A stretch of 64,000 nucleotides of DNA, taken from CALOCN01 sp942491735 (GTDB taxonomy: Bacteria; Eisenbacteria; RBG-16-71-46; JABDJR01). Below the pieces are notes generated by a model. The model saw only the letters and a program-made list of their open reading frames with translations, had not been told where the DNA came from and searched no databases. The stretch is taken from positions 1,302,001 through 1,366,000 of the forward strand of contig CALOCN010000001.1 of assembly GCA_942491735.1 (NCBI GenBank). The letters run 5' to 3'. Made by a program: the position numbers and the translations under genes. Shown here piece after piece: positions 1 to 7,934 of this stretch; positions within the stretch are counted from its first letter, which is position 1, and every line of letters begins with the position of its first letter.

Positions 1-894
1 GTGGGCAAGACGGTCGGCGTGGTGGGGTGGCTGGTCACCTGGCCCGCCGAGGAGGTGAACGGGTTCATCGTCACCGACTATCTCCAGTACTCCGCGTCTA
101 AACGGGACGACAAGATGACCGGGCGCACCCACCCTCCCGATCTCGCCACCCGGATCGCGCCCCAGGTCACTCCGTGGGAAGAGGTGCCCTGGAGCTTCGC
201 CCAGACCTTCCTCGACGCCCCGCTCGATACCACCCGTCTGGGCAAGTTCATGGGGCTGTTCAATCCCATCCGTACCTATGTCGCCGCCGATCAGACCTTC
301 GCCCGGGTCGGACTCATGCTGTACGAGGAGCAGCGCCCGGACCTCATGGCGGTCTACCTGCGGGGGATGGACACCATGGGGCATCTCTACTGGAACTACA
401 TGACCCCGGATGCGGTCCCGGCCGGAAGCCTCGACGCCGATGCCGCGCCCTACCTCGCCGGAGCGGTCCGCGCCTACTACCGCTATGTCGATTCGCTTTT
501 GGGTCCCCTCATCGACGCCGCCGACGAGCACACCGCCATCGTGGTCGTCTCCGATCACGGTTTCCAGGGTGGGCCCGGCCGAGGCGTCGAGGTGCACAAG
601 ATCGACGGCGTGATCATCATGTCCGGTTACGGGATCGGCAAGGGCGCCATCAGCGGGGCCAAGGTGTTCGACATCACCCCCACCCTGCTCACCCTGCTGG
701 GACTTCCCGCGGCGCAGGACATGCCGGGGAAGGTCCTGTGGTCCGCCCTCGACGAAACGGTGGTGCCGCGCGACCGGTTCACCCAACAGATTCCCACCTA
801 CGAGACCGGTGACCGCCAGGGGAGTTCCCCCACCGAGAGCGCGGTGGATGACGAGTTGATCGAGCGTCTCAAGGCGCTGGGGTACATCGACTGA
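1..894 (+). CDS. Type I phosphodiesterase / alkaline-phosphatase-superfamily protein, 5' truncated
   Basis: The C-terminal 297 residues of a gene that begins before the window; the GTG at base 1 is probably an internal codon. Visible alkaline-phosphatase-superfamily metal motifs are GMDTMGHLYW (Asp and His about residues 123-128), VVVSDHGF (about 182-189) and VHKIDGVIIMSG (about 199-210), the arrangement typical of type I phosphodiesterases/nucleotide pyrophosphatases. The N-terminal nucleophile region is missing, so the substrate cannot be judged. It ends in LKALGYID, a short tail that recurs in modified form in the sulfatase-fold protein at 51284 and the arylsulfotransferase-like pair at 60601/61963. 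The next gene overlaps its stop codon. Family assignment is firm, specificity unknown. Confidence 0.85.
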   Translation: MGKTVGVVGWLVTWPAEEVNGFIVTDYLQYSASKRDDKMTGRTHPPDLATRIAPQVTPWEEVPWSFAQTFLDAPLDTTRLGKFMGLFNPIRTYVAADQTFARVGLMLYEEQRPDLMAVYLRGMDTMGHLYWNYMTPDAVPAGSLDADAAPYLAGAVRAYYRYVDSLLGPLIDAADEHTAIVVVSDHGFQGGPGRGVEVHKIDGVIIMSGYGIGKGAISGAKVFDITPTLLTLLGLPAAQDMPGKVLWSALDETVVPRDRFTQQIPTYETGDRQGSSPTESAVDDELIERLKALGYID

Positions 895-1769
895 GCCGGC
901 TCCTGGTCCTCCCGATCGCCCTGATCGCGCTCCTGACCCTGCAGGCCTGTTCCCATGCGAACGCCCAGTCCCCCCGCGTGGTGGAGGACGACCGTGCCGC
1001 CGCGGACGGCCAGGCCCTCTCCGACAGCGAACGGGACCGGGCGGTGACCGGCTACAACCGATGGGCCGGCGGTCTGCGCACGGTTCGTGGCGGCGGCCGG
1101 GCCCGGGTCGGTTCCGATGACGAGCGCCCGCGGGCCTTCGACTTCTCCATCGTCGTGGCCCGACCGCAGCGGGCCCGTCTCCAGGGGCGATGGAGCAGCC
1201 TCGCGTCGCTCTTCGACCTCAGCGGCGATGGCTCCGGATGGACGCTCTATCTTCCGCGGGATCGATCGGTGGTCCGCACCGAGGACACCGCCGCCTCGGC
1301 CGGTCTCCTCCTGCCGCCGGTGGAGATCGTTTCCGTCCTGCTGCCGGCCGGGATACCCCCGGTGGATCTTGTCCGGGAAGGGGCGTGGTCCCGGGAGCAG
1401 GGGTTGGCCCGCGTCGTGGTTCCGCCCGGACGTGGAGGCGCGGGGAGCAGCTTTCATCGGGTCCTGTGGATCGACCCCGAAGAGGGGATCCCCCGACGGA
1501 TCGAGATCCGGCGCTCCTCCCAACTCGAGGATCCGCTGCTCGTCGCCGAGTACGTTCGCTACGAAGGGGACGGCGCCAAGGCCTTTCCCATCGAGATCCG
1601 GATCTCCATGGCCACCGCGGGGCAATGGGCGTCATTCACCTTCAACACGGTGCGGATCAACGACGACGTCGACGACGCGCTGTTCGCGATCCGGGTTCCT
1701 CCCGGGACGCGCGAGATCGCGCCGGGAGAACTCAATCCCGATTTCCTGCCCCTGGAGGAGGATCCGTGA
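891..1769 (+). CDS. LolA/LolB-like outer-membrane lipoprotein, probable CTG start
   Basis: 292 residues if started at the CTG at 891, inside the upstream stop (CTGA). That start gives a complete lipoprotein signal, LSRLLVLPIALIALLTLQAC, with lipobox LQAC and Cys20. The first conventional start in frame, GTG 978, falls after the lipobox and would leave a cytoplasmic protein; no ATG, GTG or TTG lies between the in-frame TGA at 849 and 978. The mature part is a beta-rich domain of the LolA/LolB or DUF4292 type, inferred from its strand pattern (RARLQGRWSS, GWTLYLPRDRSVV, PRRIEIRRS, FPIEIRIS). It overlaps the next LolA-like gene by 4 nt. Likely an envelope lipoprotein in lipoprotein or lipid handling; exact role unknown. 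Confidence 0.7.
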   Translation: MSRLLVLPIALIALLTLQACSHANAQSPRVVEDDRAAADGQALSDSERDRAVTGYNRWAGGLRTVRGGGRARVGSDDERPRAFDFSIVVARPQRARLQGRWSSLASLFDLSGDGSGWTLYLPRDRSVVRTEDTAASAGLLLPPVEIVSVLLPAGIPPVDLVREGAWSREQGLARVVVPPGRGGAGSSFHRVLWIDPEEGIPRRIEIRRSSQLEDPLLVAEYVRYEGDGAKAFPIEIRISMATAGQWASFTFNTVRINDDVDDALFAIRVPPGTREIAPGELNPDFLPLEEDP

Positions 1770-2542
1770 ACCGCAATCCCCGCCGCCTTTCCGTGACCCT
1801 GCTCGCGGTTCTCGTCCTGCTCGGTCCGGGCGCCGTGGCGCACCGCGCGTCGGCCGGGCAGCCGGCCGTCGAGGCGTCCTTGCCCCCGTTGCCCCCCCGG
1901 GCCCAACGTCTCGAGCGTGCCCTGCGCTCGGTCCATTCCCTGCGCGCGGAGGTGATCCAGTCCCGTCACGTCATGCTCAGCGGCGAGGAGCTGATGGCCC
2001 AGGGGGTCCTGGCCTTTCGACCGCCCACCGATTTCCGTCTGGCCTTCACCCTTCCCGAGCCCCAGGAACTGGTCATCCGGGGGGACTCCCTCTGGGTCGT
2101 GATGCCGGTGGAGAACCAGGCGCAGCGGTATCCCTTCTCGCCCGACGCCCCCGGAAACGAGATCTTTCTCCTCTTCGGGGGACGCAACGGTTCCCTCGCC
2201 GCCGCGTTCACCATCGTCGAGGAACCCTGGGCGGATCGGGACGATGCGCTGCGGCTCTTTCCCCGCAATCCCGATCCCGGATACCCGGTCGAGGAAATGC
2301 GGCTTCTGCTCAACGAACAGGACCTGCCGGAAAAGCTCTTCTACCGTGAAATCAGCGGCGACACCGTGGTGCTGACCTTTCTCACCTTCGATCGCAACCC
2401 GGCCAACATCGAGCAGGACCTTGCCCTGCAGTTGCCCCCGGGGATCGAGGTCATCGACGCCAGTGCCCCGGATCTTCACGACGGAATGGGACTCGACAAG
2501 GATGGGGATGACGCAGACACGCCCCCGGAGGATCCCCGCTAG
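1766..2542 (+). CDS. LolA-like periplasmic carrier protein
   Basis: 258 residues starting at GTG 1766, which overlaps the preceding TGA (GTGA) and sits behind a GGAGGAG-type ribosome site at about 1756-1762. Residues 1-30 form a signal peptide ending near ASAGQP. The mature domain resembles outer-membrane lipoprotein carrier LolA: a helical start (RAQRLERALRSVHSLRAEV), then strands such as GVLAFRPPTDFRLAF, ELVIRGDSLWVVMP and ALRLFPRNP, and a concluding segment relating a change (DRNPANIEQDLAL). LolA ferries lipoproteins across the periplasm; as the fold is shared by several carriers, the assignment is fold-level. The tail is acidic and unstructured. The stop overlaps the convergent flippase stop by two bases. 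Confidence 0.72.
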   Translation: MNRNPRRLSVTLLAVLVLLGPGAVAHRASAGQPAVEASLPPLPPRAQRLERALRSVHSLRAEVIQSRHVMLSGEELMAQGVLAFRPPTDFRLAFTLPEPQELVIRGDSLWVVMPVENQAQRYPFSPDAPGNEIFLLFGGRNGSLAAAFTIVEEPWADRDDALRLFPRNPDPGYPVEEMRLLLNEQDLPEKLFYREISGDTVVLTFLTFDRNPANIEQDLALQLPPGIEVIDASAPDLHDGMGLDKDGDDADTPPEDPR

Positions 2543-3771
2543 CCGCTCGCCACGGTTGGTTCAGGTTCCCGTTCCGCGCCCCGCAGGGTCCAGGCCGCCA
2601 CCGCCCACGCGCCGCCGGTGCGCCACACCCAGGTCAACGCCGTCGCCGTCGCGGCTCCCAGCAGCCCGTGCCGCGGCACCAGCCATACCAGCAGCACGGC
2701 ATCCACGGCGAGCGAGGTCAGGCTCAGCCCCACGAATCCCCGCAGGACCCGGGTCGAGGCCTGGATTCCGATGCGACTGGAGGGGAGCGCGTAGAGCACC
2801 TGGAGGACGCCGGCTGCTCCCAGCACCAGGACGACCCGGGTGTGTTCGCCGCGATACAACTCGCCGAACACCAGCGGCACGCCCCAGTCGGCCAACAGGG
2901 CCAGCACCACCGCGCCGGCACCGCCGGCAACCACGATCAGCGTCGTCAGTCGCCCCCAGGGCACCCGGTCCCCGCTGGCCAGCAGCGGATTGAGGACCTG
3001 GCCCACCGCCAACCCGGCCACGGTGAACCCGGTCAGCGACACGAAGACCAGGGTCGAGTAGGTCCCCATCGGGTCGAGGCCCAGCATCCGCGGTAGGGCA
3101 AACGCGTCGAGACGGGAAACCAGCACCGCCGAGACATAGAGGGATGCAAAGACCAGCGCGTCCGGGGTGAGCCCGCGGATACCGATCGGCGCGGCCCCCC
3201 GAGGCGAGCGTCGCAACACCCAGGCCAGGAGTCCGCGACCCATCACCACCGCGGCCACCACCACCGCGAACACCGCGGAAGGGGTCAGGGCACCCCAGGC
3301 GGCCAACGCCAGCACGCCCACCAGCATGCCCGGGCGCCAGAGCGTGTTGAGCAACTGCGCCACCGCGAACCGTCTCAGGATCTGCAGCACGGTGACCGGG
3401 AACAGGCTTTGCCCCAGCACCAGAGCCGCGACCCCCAGGCAGAGCGTGTCCAGCACGCGGTGGCTGTAGAGGACGTGGTACAGCAGGGTCCCGGCCAGCG
3501 CGACCCCCGCGCCGACCCCGGTCAGGGCGCGCCCCAACCGCGGCCAATCGGAACGCTCCAGCTCCTGCCGAGGCACATGACGCAGCAACGCGTTGGGAAA
3601 CCCGACCAGCGAGGCAATGGCGATCAGGTTCAGCGAGTTGATCCAGAGGTTCATGTACCCGAACTCGGACCGGGTAAAGGAACGGCTCATGATCAGGGTA
3701 GCCAGCAGATAGGCGGCCAGGGTGAGCAGGGTGACGCCCCCTACCGATCCCATGCTGCCCAGGACCGGCAC
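2539..3771 (-). CDS. Polysaccharide flippase-like membrane protein (Wzx/MATE fold)
   Basis: About 410 residues with some 11-12 hydrophobic segments spread evenly, and few charged loops, as in Wzx/MurJ-type flippases of the MOP superfamily. Short conserved-looking stretches are the N-terminal VTLLTLAAYLLATLIMSRS and VGFPNALLRHVP, matching the 'ylgr.l.peefG.y' opening of O-antigen flippases. The start is uncertain: GTG 3771 is used here; ATG 3753 is possible, and CTG 3789 overlaps the methyltransferase stop (CTGA). The gene follows a methyltransferase in the same direction, which suits a small surface-polysaccharide module. No catalytic residues are expected in this family; lipid-linked oligosaccharide export is inferred from the fold. 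Confidence 0.72.
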   Translation of the reverse strand: MPVLGSMGSVGGVTLLTLAAYLLATLIMSRSFTRSEFGYMNLWINSLNLIAIASLVGFPNALLRHVPRQELERSDWPRLGRALTGVGAGVALAGTLLYHVLYSHRVLDTLCLGVAALVLGQSLFPVTVLQILRRFAVAQLLNTLWRPGMLVGVLALAAWGALTPSAVFAVVVAAVVMGRGLLAWVLRRSPRGAAPIGIRGLTPDALVFASLYVSAVLVSRLDAFALPRMLGLDPMGTYSTLVFVSLTGFTVAGLAVGQVLNPLLASGDRVPWGRLTTLIVVAGGAGAVVLALLADWGVPLVFGELYRGEHTRVVLVLGAAGVLQVLYALPSSRIGIQASTRVLRGFVGLSLTSLAVDAVLLVWLVPRHGLLGAATATALTWVWRTGGAWAVAAWTLRGAEREPEPTVASG

Positions 3772-3785
3772 CCGCCGGATCCCGC

Positions 3786-4490
3786 TCAGTCGCGCACCGC
3801 CGCCATGAGCAGCCAGGTGTCGCTCACCCGTTGATGGCGATAGCTGGCTCGATCCAGCGCCCCCAACAGGCCCAACAGCGGCTCGATGGGAGCCCGGCGA
3901 AGGATCTCGCGCGAGAACCGGGTGGGGCCGACAAATGTCCGCACCGGTCGCAGTCCCGCGGTGCGCAGGTGCGCATCCAGGGAAGCCTCGTCGAAGCGAT
4001 GCACGTGACCGTTCGGTTCGAACTCCACCGCGCAGTCCGGGCAGCGCACCAGCCGCAGGGTCTCCCGGTACGGCACGGTCAACACGCACCGTCCGCCCGG
4101 CGCCAACACCCGGGCCGCTTCGGCCAGGGCCCGCTCCAGGTCCGGAATGTGCTCGACCACCTCGGCCGCGACCAGCCCGCGAAACGCTCCATCGGGAAAC
4201 GGGAGGGCGGTCATGGATCCGACCGTCGCTCCGTGGAGCACGCCCGGATCCAGGCCCCGCAGGAACCCGCTCGAGATGTCCAGCGCGGTGACCTCCCAGC
4301 GACGGTCCGCCAGGAGACGGGTCAGCCAGCCTTCCCCCGGGCCGATTTCCAGCACGCGGCCGGGGCCCTTCCCGAGGTACTTGGCCACGGTGAGGTTCCG
4401 GTAGCGGATTCCCCGCACCGTCGAATCCGGGAGGCTGCGCTGGGCGAGGGTCTCGTAGAAGTCCCGTGATGCTCCGGGAGGGTGGCTCAT
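3786..4490 (-). CDS. Class I SAM-dependent methyltransferase
   Basis: 234 residues, Methyltransf_11 type. SAM-binding motif I is VLEIGPGEGWLT (about residues 46-57), motif II ends in VTALDIS, motif III region is PFPDGAFRGLVAAEVVEHI, and VLAPGGRCVLTVPY is the usual post-motif strand. A lone CPDC pair follows in CPDCAVEFEPNGHVHRF, which might bind a metal or just be structural. The ATG at 4490 has no Shine-Dalgarno sequence; a TGCTAGCCT extended -10 sits so close that the message could be leaderless. Adjacency to the flippase suggests modification of an envelope polysaccharide or lipid, but the sequence does not reveal the acceptor. Confidence 0.85.
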   Translation of the reverse strand: MSHPPGASRDFYETLAQRSLPDSTVRGIRYRNLTVAKYLGKGPGRVLEIGPGEGWLTRLLADRRWEVTALDISSGFLRGLDPGVLHGATVGSMTALPFPDGAFRGLVAAEVVEHIPDLERALAEAARVLAPGGRCVLTVPYRETLRLVRCPDCAVEFEPNGHVHRFDEASLDAHLRTAGLRPVRTFVGPTRFSREILRRAPIEPLLGLLGALDRASYRHQRVSDTWLLMAAVRD

Positions 4491-4497
4491 GAGGGCA

Positions 4498-4506
4498 AGG
4501 CTAGCA
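4498..4506 (-). promoter_or_regulatory. Extended -10 element giving a possibly leaderless transcript
   Basis: On the minus strand the sequence TGCTAGCCT ends 7 nt before the methyltransferase ATG (4490), matching the TTGCTAnnnT elements of the promoters at 4562, 28104 and 38527. The predicted start of transcription (about 4491) is one base before the ATG. No TTGACA lies 17-18 nt upstream, so this rests on the extended -10 alone. Confidence 0.35.
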
Positions 4507-4561
4507 CCCGCGACATGGGCGGGGTAGGGGCCGGGCGCCGGCTGGTCCGGTCCGCATCGCA

Positions 4562-4591
4562 TTGACCACCCCCAACCCTGCTTGCTACGGT
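4562..4591 (+). promoter_or_regulatory. Housekeeping-type promoter for etfBA
   Basis: TTGACC (4562-4567), an 18-nt spacer and TACGGT (4586-4591), preceded by TTGC. The predicted transcript starts near 4598, giving a leader of about 45 nt that includes the GAAGGAG ribosome site of etfB. It shares the TTGAC/TTGCTAnnnT layout with the promoters at 28104 and 38527. Confidence 0.6.
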
Positions 4592-4643
4592 GTTCCGGCT
4601 TTTTTGCTGCCCCACACAACCATTCTTATCGAAGGAGAACCCG

Positions 4644-5423
4644 GTGAAGATCGCGGTTTGCGTCAAGCAGGTTCCCTCGACCGACTCCAAGATCCAGCCG
4701 ACCGCGGATGCCAAGGCTGCCGATCTTTCCTCGGTCGAGTGGATCATCAATCCCTACGACGAGTTCGCCATCGAGGAAGCGCTCAAGCTCGCCGAGGCCC
4801 GGGGCGGGGAAGTCGTGGTCCTCTCGGTCGGCGGTGACAAGGTGGAAGAGGCCATGCGCACCGCCCTCGCGCTGGGGGCGGACAAGGCGGTCGTGCTCAA
4901 GGATGCGGCCTGGGCGGGCGTGGACGGTCTCAGCATGTCCAAGGCCCTCGCCGCCATGGTGCGCCGGGAAGAACCGGCACTTGTCTTCTGCGGCAAGCAG
5001 GCCGTGGACGACGATCGGATGGCCGTTCCGGCCATGCTCGCCGAGCAGCTCGATTGGCCGCAGGCCACCGTGGTGGTCGAGTTGACCGTCGCCGAGGACG
5101 GGGCCAGCGCCACCGCCAAACGCGAGGTCGAGGGCGGTCACGAGGAACTCGCGTTTCCTCTCCCCGCGGTGATCGCGGCCCAGAAGGGGTTGAACGAGCC
5201 TCGGTACGCCAGCCTCAAGGGCATCATGAAGGCGAAGAAGAAGCCCATCGAGGTGCTCACCGCCGCGGACCTGGGCCTGGACGCCCCCTCCTCGGATCAG
5301 GTGGAGATTCTCGAGGTCAGCCTTCCGTCGCAGGAGCGCAAGCAGCGCATGCTCGACGGCGATGCGGACCAGCAGGTGGCGGAGCTGATCCGCATCCTTC
5401 GCGACGAAGAAAAGGTTCTGTAG
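4644..5423 (+). CDS. etfB: Electron transfer flavoprotein beta subunit
   Basis: 259 residues, normal EtfB length. Starts at GTG 4644, 6 nt after a strong GAAGGAG ribosome site (4631-4637). Diagnostic stretches are the N-terminal VKIAVCVKQVP, the NPYDEFAIEEALKL helix and the EtfB signature VFCGKQAVDDDRMAVP. EtfB pairs with EtfA to carry electrons from acyl-CoA and other flavin dehydrogenases to the quinone pool, holding AMP in this subunit. The absence of the long N-terminal variations typical of electron-bifurcating systems cannot be judged reliably from reading alone. First gene of the etfB-etfA-thioesterase run; no dehydrogenase or ETF-quinone oxidoreductase lies in the window. Confidence 0.95.
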   Translation: MKIAVCVKQVPSTDSKIQPTADAKAADLSSVEWIINPYDEFAIEEALKLAEARGGEVVVLSVGGDKVEEAMRTALALGADKAVVLKDAAWAGVDGLSMSKALAAMVRREEPALVFCGKQAVDDDRMAVPAMLAEQLDWPQATVVVELTVAEDGASATAKREVEGGHEELAFPLPAVIAAQKGLNEPRYASLKGIMKAKKKPIEVLTAADLGLDAPSSDQVEILEVSLPSQERKQRMLDGDADQQVAELIRILRDEEKVL

Positions 5424-5451
5424 CCGGTTGGCTTATCCAGGAGCAACTCAC

Positions 5452-6429
5452 ATGCCGCACACGGTATTGGTCTTCATCGAGCAGCGGGGCGGCGCGATCA
5501 AGCGCGCGTCCCTCGAAGCACTCACCCTCGGTCGCACCCTCGCCCAGCAGAGCGGAGGCACGGTGGCCGCAGTGATCGCGGGGAAGGATGTCGGCGGTCT
5601 GGTGGACACGCTGGGGAGCTATGGCGCCAGTGCGGTCCACTTGGCCGATGCGGATTCCCTGGCTCTCTACTCCACCGAGGGGTATGCGGCCGCCGCGGCG
5701 CGGGCCGCGGACGCCTGTGGGGCCAAGGTCCTCGTCTTTTCCGCCACCGCGATGGGGAAGGATCTCGCGCCGCGGGTTGCCGCCCGCCGGGATGCGCTGT
5801 TCCTGGCCGACGTGGTTGCCGCGGCCATCGAAGGGGATCGTCTGGTGGCCAGCCGGCCGCAGTACGCGGGGAAGGCGCTGTGGAAGGTGTCGGTTCCGGC
5901 GACCAACTGCGTCCTCACCTCACGCCCCAACGTGTTCGCGGCCAGCGAATCGCCGGTGACGCCGGAAACGGTTCCGGTGGACGTCTCGGATGTCACCCCC
6001 CGGGCCGTAGTCACCGCCTTCCACGCCACCGAGGGCGAGGTCATCGACGTCGCCGAGGCGGACGTGATCATCGCCGGTGGGCGAGGGCTCAAGGGTCCGG
6101 AGAACTTTCCCCTCGTGTTCAACCTGGCCAAGGCGTTCGGCGGCGCGGTGGGGGCGAGTCGGGCCGTGGTCGACGCGGGCTGGATCGACCACGAGCACCA
6201 GGTGGGGCAGACCGGCAAGACGGTCGCTCCAGGTCTCTACATCGCGGCCGGGATCTCCGGCGCCATCCAGCACCTCGCCGGGATGCGCACCAGCAAGCGG
6301 ATCGTGGCCATCAACCCGGATGCCGACGCTCCCATCTTCAAGATCGCGGACTACGGCATCGTGGGAGACGCGCTGCAGATCCTGCCCAAGTTGACCGACG
6401 CGGTGGCCGCGGCCAAGTCGGGCTCGTGA
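5452..6429 (+). CDS. etfA: Electron transfer flavoprotein alpha subunit
   Basis: 325 residues. ATG 5452 is chosen because CCAGGAG lies 7 nt upstream; an in-frame extension further upstream has no ribosome site. The C-terminal FAD-binding signature is GQTGKTVAPGLYIAAGISG followed by AIQHLAGM, and SKRIVAINPDADAPIF and ADYGIVGDA are standard EtfA blocks. The N-terminal half (TVLVFIEQRGG) forms the domain that contacts EtfB. Twenty-eight bases separate it from etfB and its stop overlaps the start of the thioesterase gene, so the three are likely one transcript for fatty-acid or amino-acid oxidation. Confidence 0.95.
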   Translation: MPHTVLVFIEQRGGAIKRASLEALTLGRTLAQQSGGTVAAVIAGKDVGGLVDTLGSYGASAVHLADADSLALYSTEGYAAAAARAADACGAKVLVFSATAMGKDLAPRVAARRDALFLADVVAAAIEGDRLVASRPQYAGKALWKVSVPATNCVLTSRPNVFAASESPVTPETVPVDVSDVTPRAVVTAFHATEGEVIDVAEADVIIAGGRGLKGPENFPLVFNLAKAFGGAVGASRAVVDAGWIDHEHQVGQTGKTVAPGLYIAAGISGAIQHLAGMRTSKRIVAINPDADAPIFKIADYGIVGDALQILPKLTDAVAAAKSGS

Positions 6430-6902
6430 CCCCCGAGGCCCGCCCGGTCACCGACTCCCAGGTCGAGATGCTCGAGTTGATGTTCCCCAACGACGCGAAT
6501 CCGCTGGGCAGCGTCATGGGGGGGCGGGTCATGCACTTCATCGATGTCGCGGCGGCCATCACCGCGAGCCGGCACTGCCGACGACCCTGCGTCACCGCGT
6601 CCGTGGACCACATCGACTTCCGCGAACCGGTCCTGGTGGGGAATCTCCTCATCCTCAAGGCGTCGGTGAACTATGTGGGGCGTACGTCGCTCGAGGTGGG
6701 GGTGCGGGTCGAAGTCGAGGACCGCATGACCGGTGAGCGCAAGCACACCAGCTCGGCCTATCTCACCTTCGTGTCCCTGGACGCGGCGCGCAAACCGGTC
6801 CCGGCACCGCCGGTGCTGCCCGGGACCGAGGAACAACGACGCCGTTTCGCCGAGGCGGAAAAGCGCCGTTCCGAGCGTCTTCGGAGTCTGGGAAAGGCCT
6901 AA
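6426..6902 (+). CDS. Hotdog-fold acyl-CoA thioesterase
   Basis: 158 residues from GTG 6426, which overlaps the etfA stop (GTGA). The hotdog-fold signature is GSVMGGRVMHFIDVAAAI (about residues 28-45), matching the YciA/BFIT acyl-CoA thioesterase family; the Asp in FIDVAAAI sits at the usual catalytic position, and VDHIDFREPVLVGNLL and EVGVRVEVED follow as the central sheet. The family hydrolyses acyl-CoA esters to free acid and CoA, which suits its coupling to the electron-transfer flavoprotein genes. The last 25 residues are charged and probably an extended helix. Chain-length preference cannot be read from sequence. Confidence 0.9.
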   Translation: MTPEARPVTDSQVEMLELMFPNDANPLGSVMGGRVMHFIDVAAAITASRHCRRPCVTASVDHIDFREPVLVGNLLILKASVNYVGRTSLEVGVRVEVEDRMTGERKHTSSAYLTFVSLDAARKPVPAPPVLPGTEEQRRRFAEAEKRRSERLRSLGKA

Positions 6903-6921
6903 CGGGTCCAGGCGTTTCCCG

Positions 6922-7749
6922 CTACGGCTCGCCCCGCTGGCGTCGCCGGGCTTCCTCGCCCCGCTTGCCCATGAATTCCTTCTCCTGACGGCTCAGGCTG
7001 CCCATGCCCTCCCGGCTGATCTTGGCCAGGATCCGGTCCACCTCTTCCCGGATCTTCTCCTCGTCCTCGGGGGATTGCTGACGCGGGGTGTTGATCTGTC
7101 TCCGCGCGCTGCCGAAGAGTTTCTGCACCCGCCAGCGCAGGGTGTCGAACCGGAGGTAGACGAACCCGACCAGCATGCCGCCCAGATGCGCGAAGCGGGC
7201 CACGTTGTCCCCGGGGTGGTTCTCCATGGCCATGGTCAGTTCCAGGAATCCGAAGATGATGACCAGGGTGCGGGCAGAGACCGGGATGACGAACCACAAC
7301 AGCACCTGTCGGTTCGGGAAGGCCATGCCGTAGGCGAGCAGGATGCCGAAGATGGATCCCGAGGCTCCGATGGTGGGGGCGTTCGGGTTTCCGACCAGGT
7401 AGGAGGCGGTGAGATGGATGAGCCCCGCGCCAATCCCGGTGACGAAGTAGTACTTCACGAAGTCACGGGAACCCCACCAGCGTTCCAGATCGCTCCCGAA
7501 GATCACCAGCCCGAACATGTTGAAGAACAGATGCATGAACCCGCCGTGCAGGAACATGTAGGTGACCAGCTGCCAGATCTGTCCGTGGAACACGTCCCGG
7601 GGAACCAGGGCGAATCCGTTGACGATGTTGTTGTTGGTGAGTTGCTGCACCAGGAACACGACGGCGTTGATCAGCACCAGGTTGCTGATGGCGGGCGGAA
7701 AACCCAGGAAACCGCCGGCTCCGTAGCCGGTACTGCCGCGATAGTTCAA
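6922..7749 (-). CDS. Rhomboid-family intramembrane serine protease
   Basis: 275 residues. The start is TTG 7749: a strong GGAGGA lies 6 nt upstream (7761-7756) and no ATG fits. Six or so membrane segments carry the rhomboid signatures: GGFMHLFFNMFGL (HxxxN in TM2), GASGSIFG with the catalytic Ser (TM4) and FAHLGGMLVGF with the catalytic His (TM6). The Ser/His dyad is complete, so activity is expected. It cleaves single-pass membrane proteins within the bilayer. The C-terminal 70 residues form a charged cytoplasmic tail. Transcribed alone, divergent from the exported protein at 7935. Confidence 0.92.
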   Translation of the reverse strand: MNYRGSTGYGAGGFLGFPPAISNLVLINAVVFLVQQLTNNNIVNGFALVPRDVFHGQIWQLVTYMFLHGGFMHLFFNMFGLVIFGSDLERWWGSRDFVKYYFVTGIGAGLIHLTASYLVGNPNAPTIGASGSIFGILLAYGMAFPNRQVLLWFVIPVSARTLVIIFGFLELTMAMENHPGDNVARFAHLGGMLVGFVYLRFDTLRWRVQKLFGSARRQINTPRQQSPEDEEKIREEVDRILAKISREGMGSLSRQEKEFMGKRGEEARRRQRGEP

Positions 7750-7783
7750 GAAACATCCTCCGGTGGGAAACAGGGGCTCATCC

Positions 7784-7812
7784 AGTCTAGCCGTCCCCAT
7801 GCCCCCCGGCAA
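7784..7812 (-). promoter_or_regulatory. Promoter for the rhomboid gene
   Basis: On the minus strand TTGCCG (7812-7807), a 17-nt spacer and TAGACT (7789-7784). Transcription would start near 7777, giving a leader of about 28 nt that carries GGAGGA before the TTG start. A weak TGCTAGTCT on the plus strand (7839-7847) could be the divergent -10 for the gene at 7935, with no convincing -35. Confidence 0.45.
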
Positions 7813-7934
7813 CGTCCGTCGTCGCCGCGACCCGCACCTGCTAGTCTTTCCCGCGGCACCGGGGCCGGAAACGGAAGTTCCCGTTTCGGGGCGGGTGCCC
7901 GCTGCCTCCGCGCTCAAACGGGAGTTCGTCCGCC

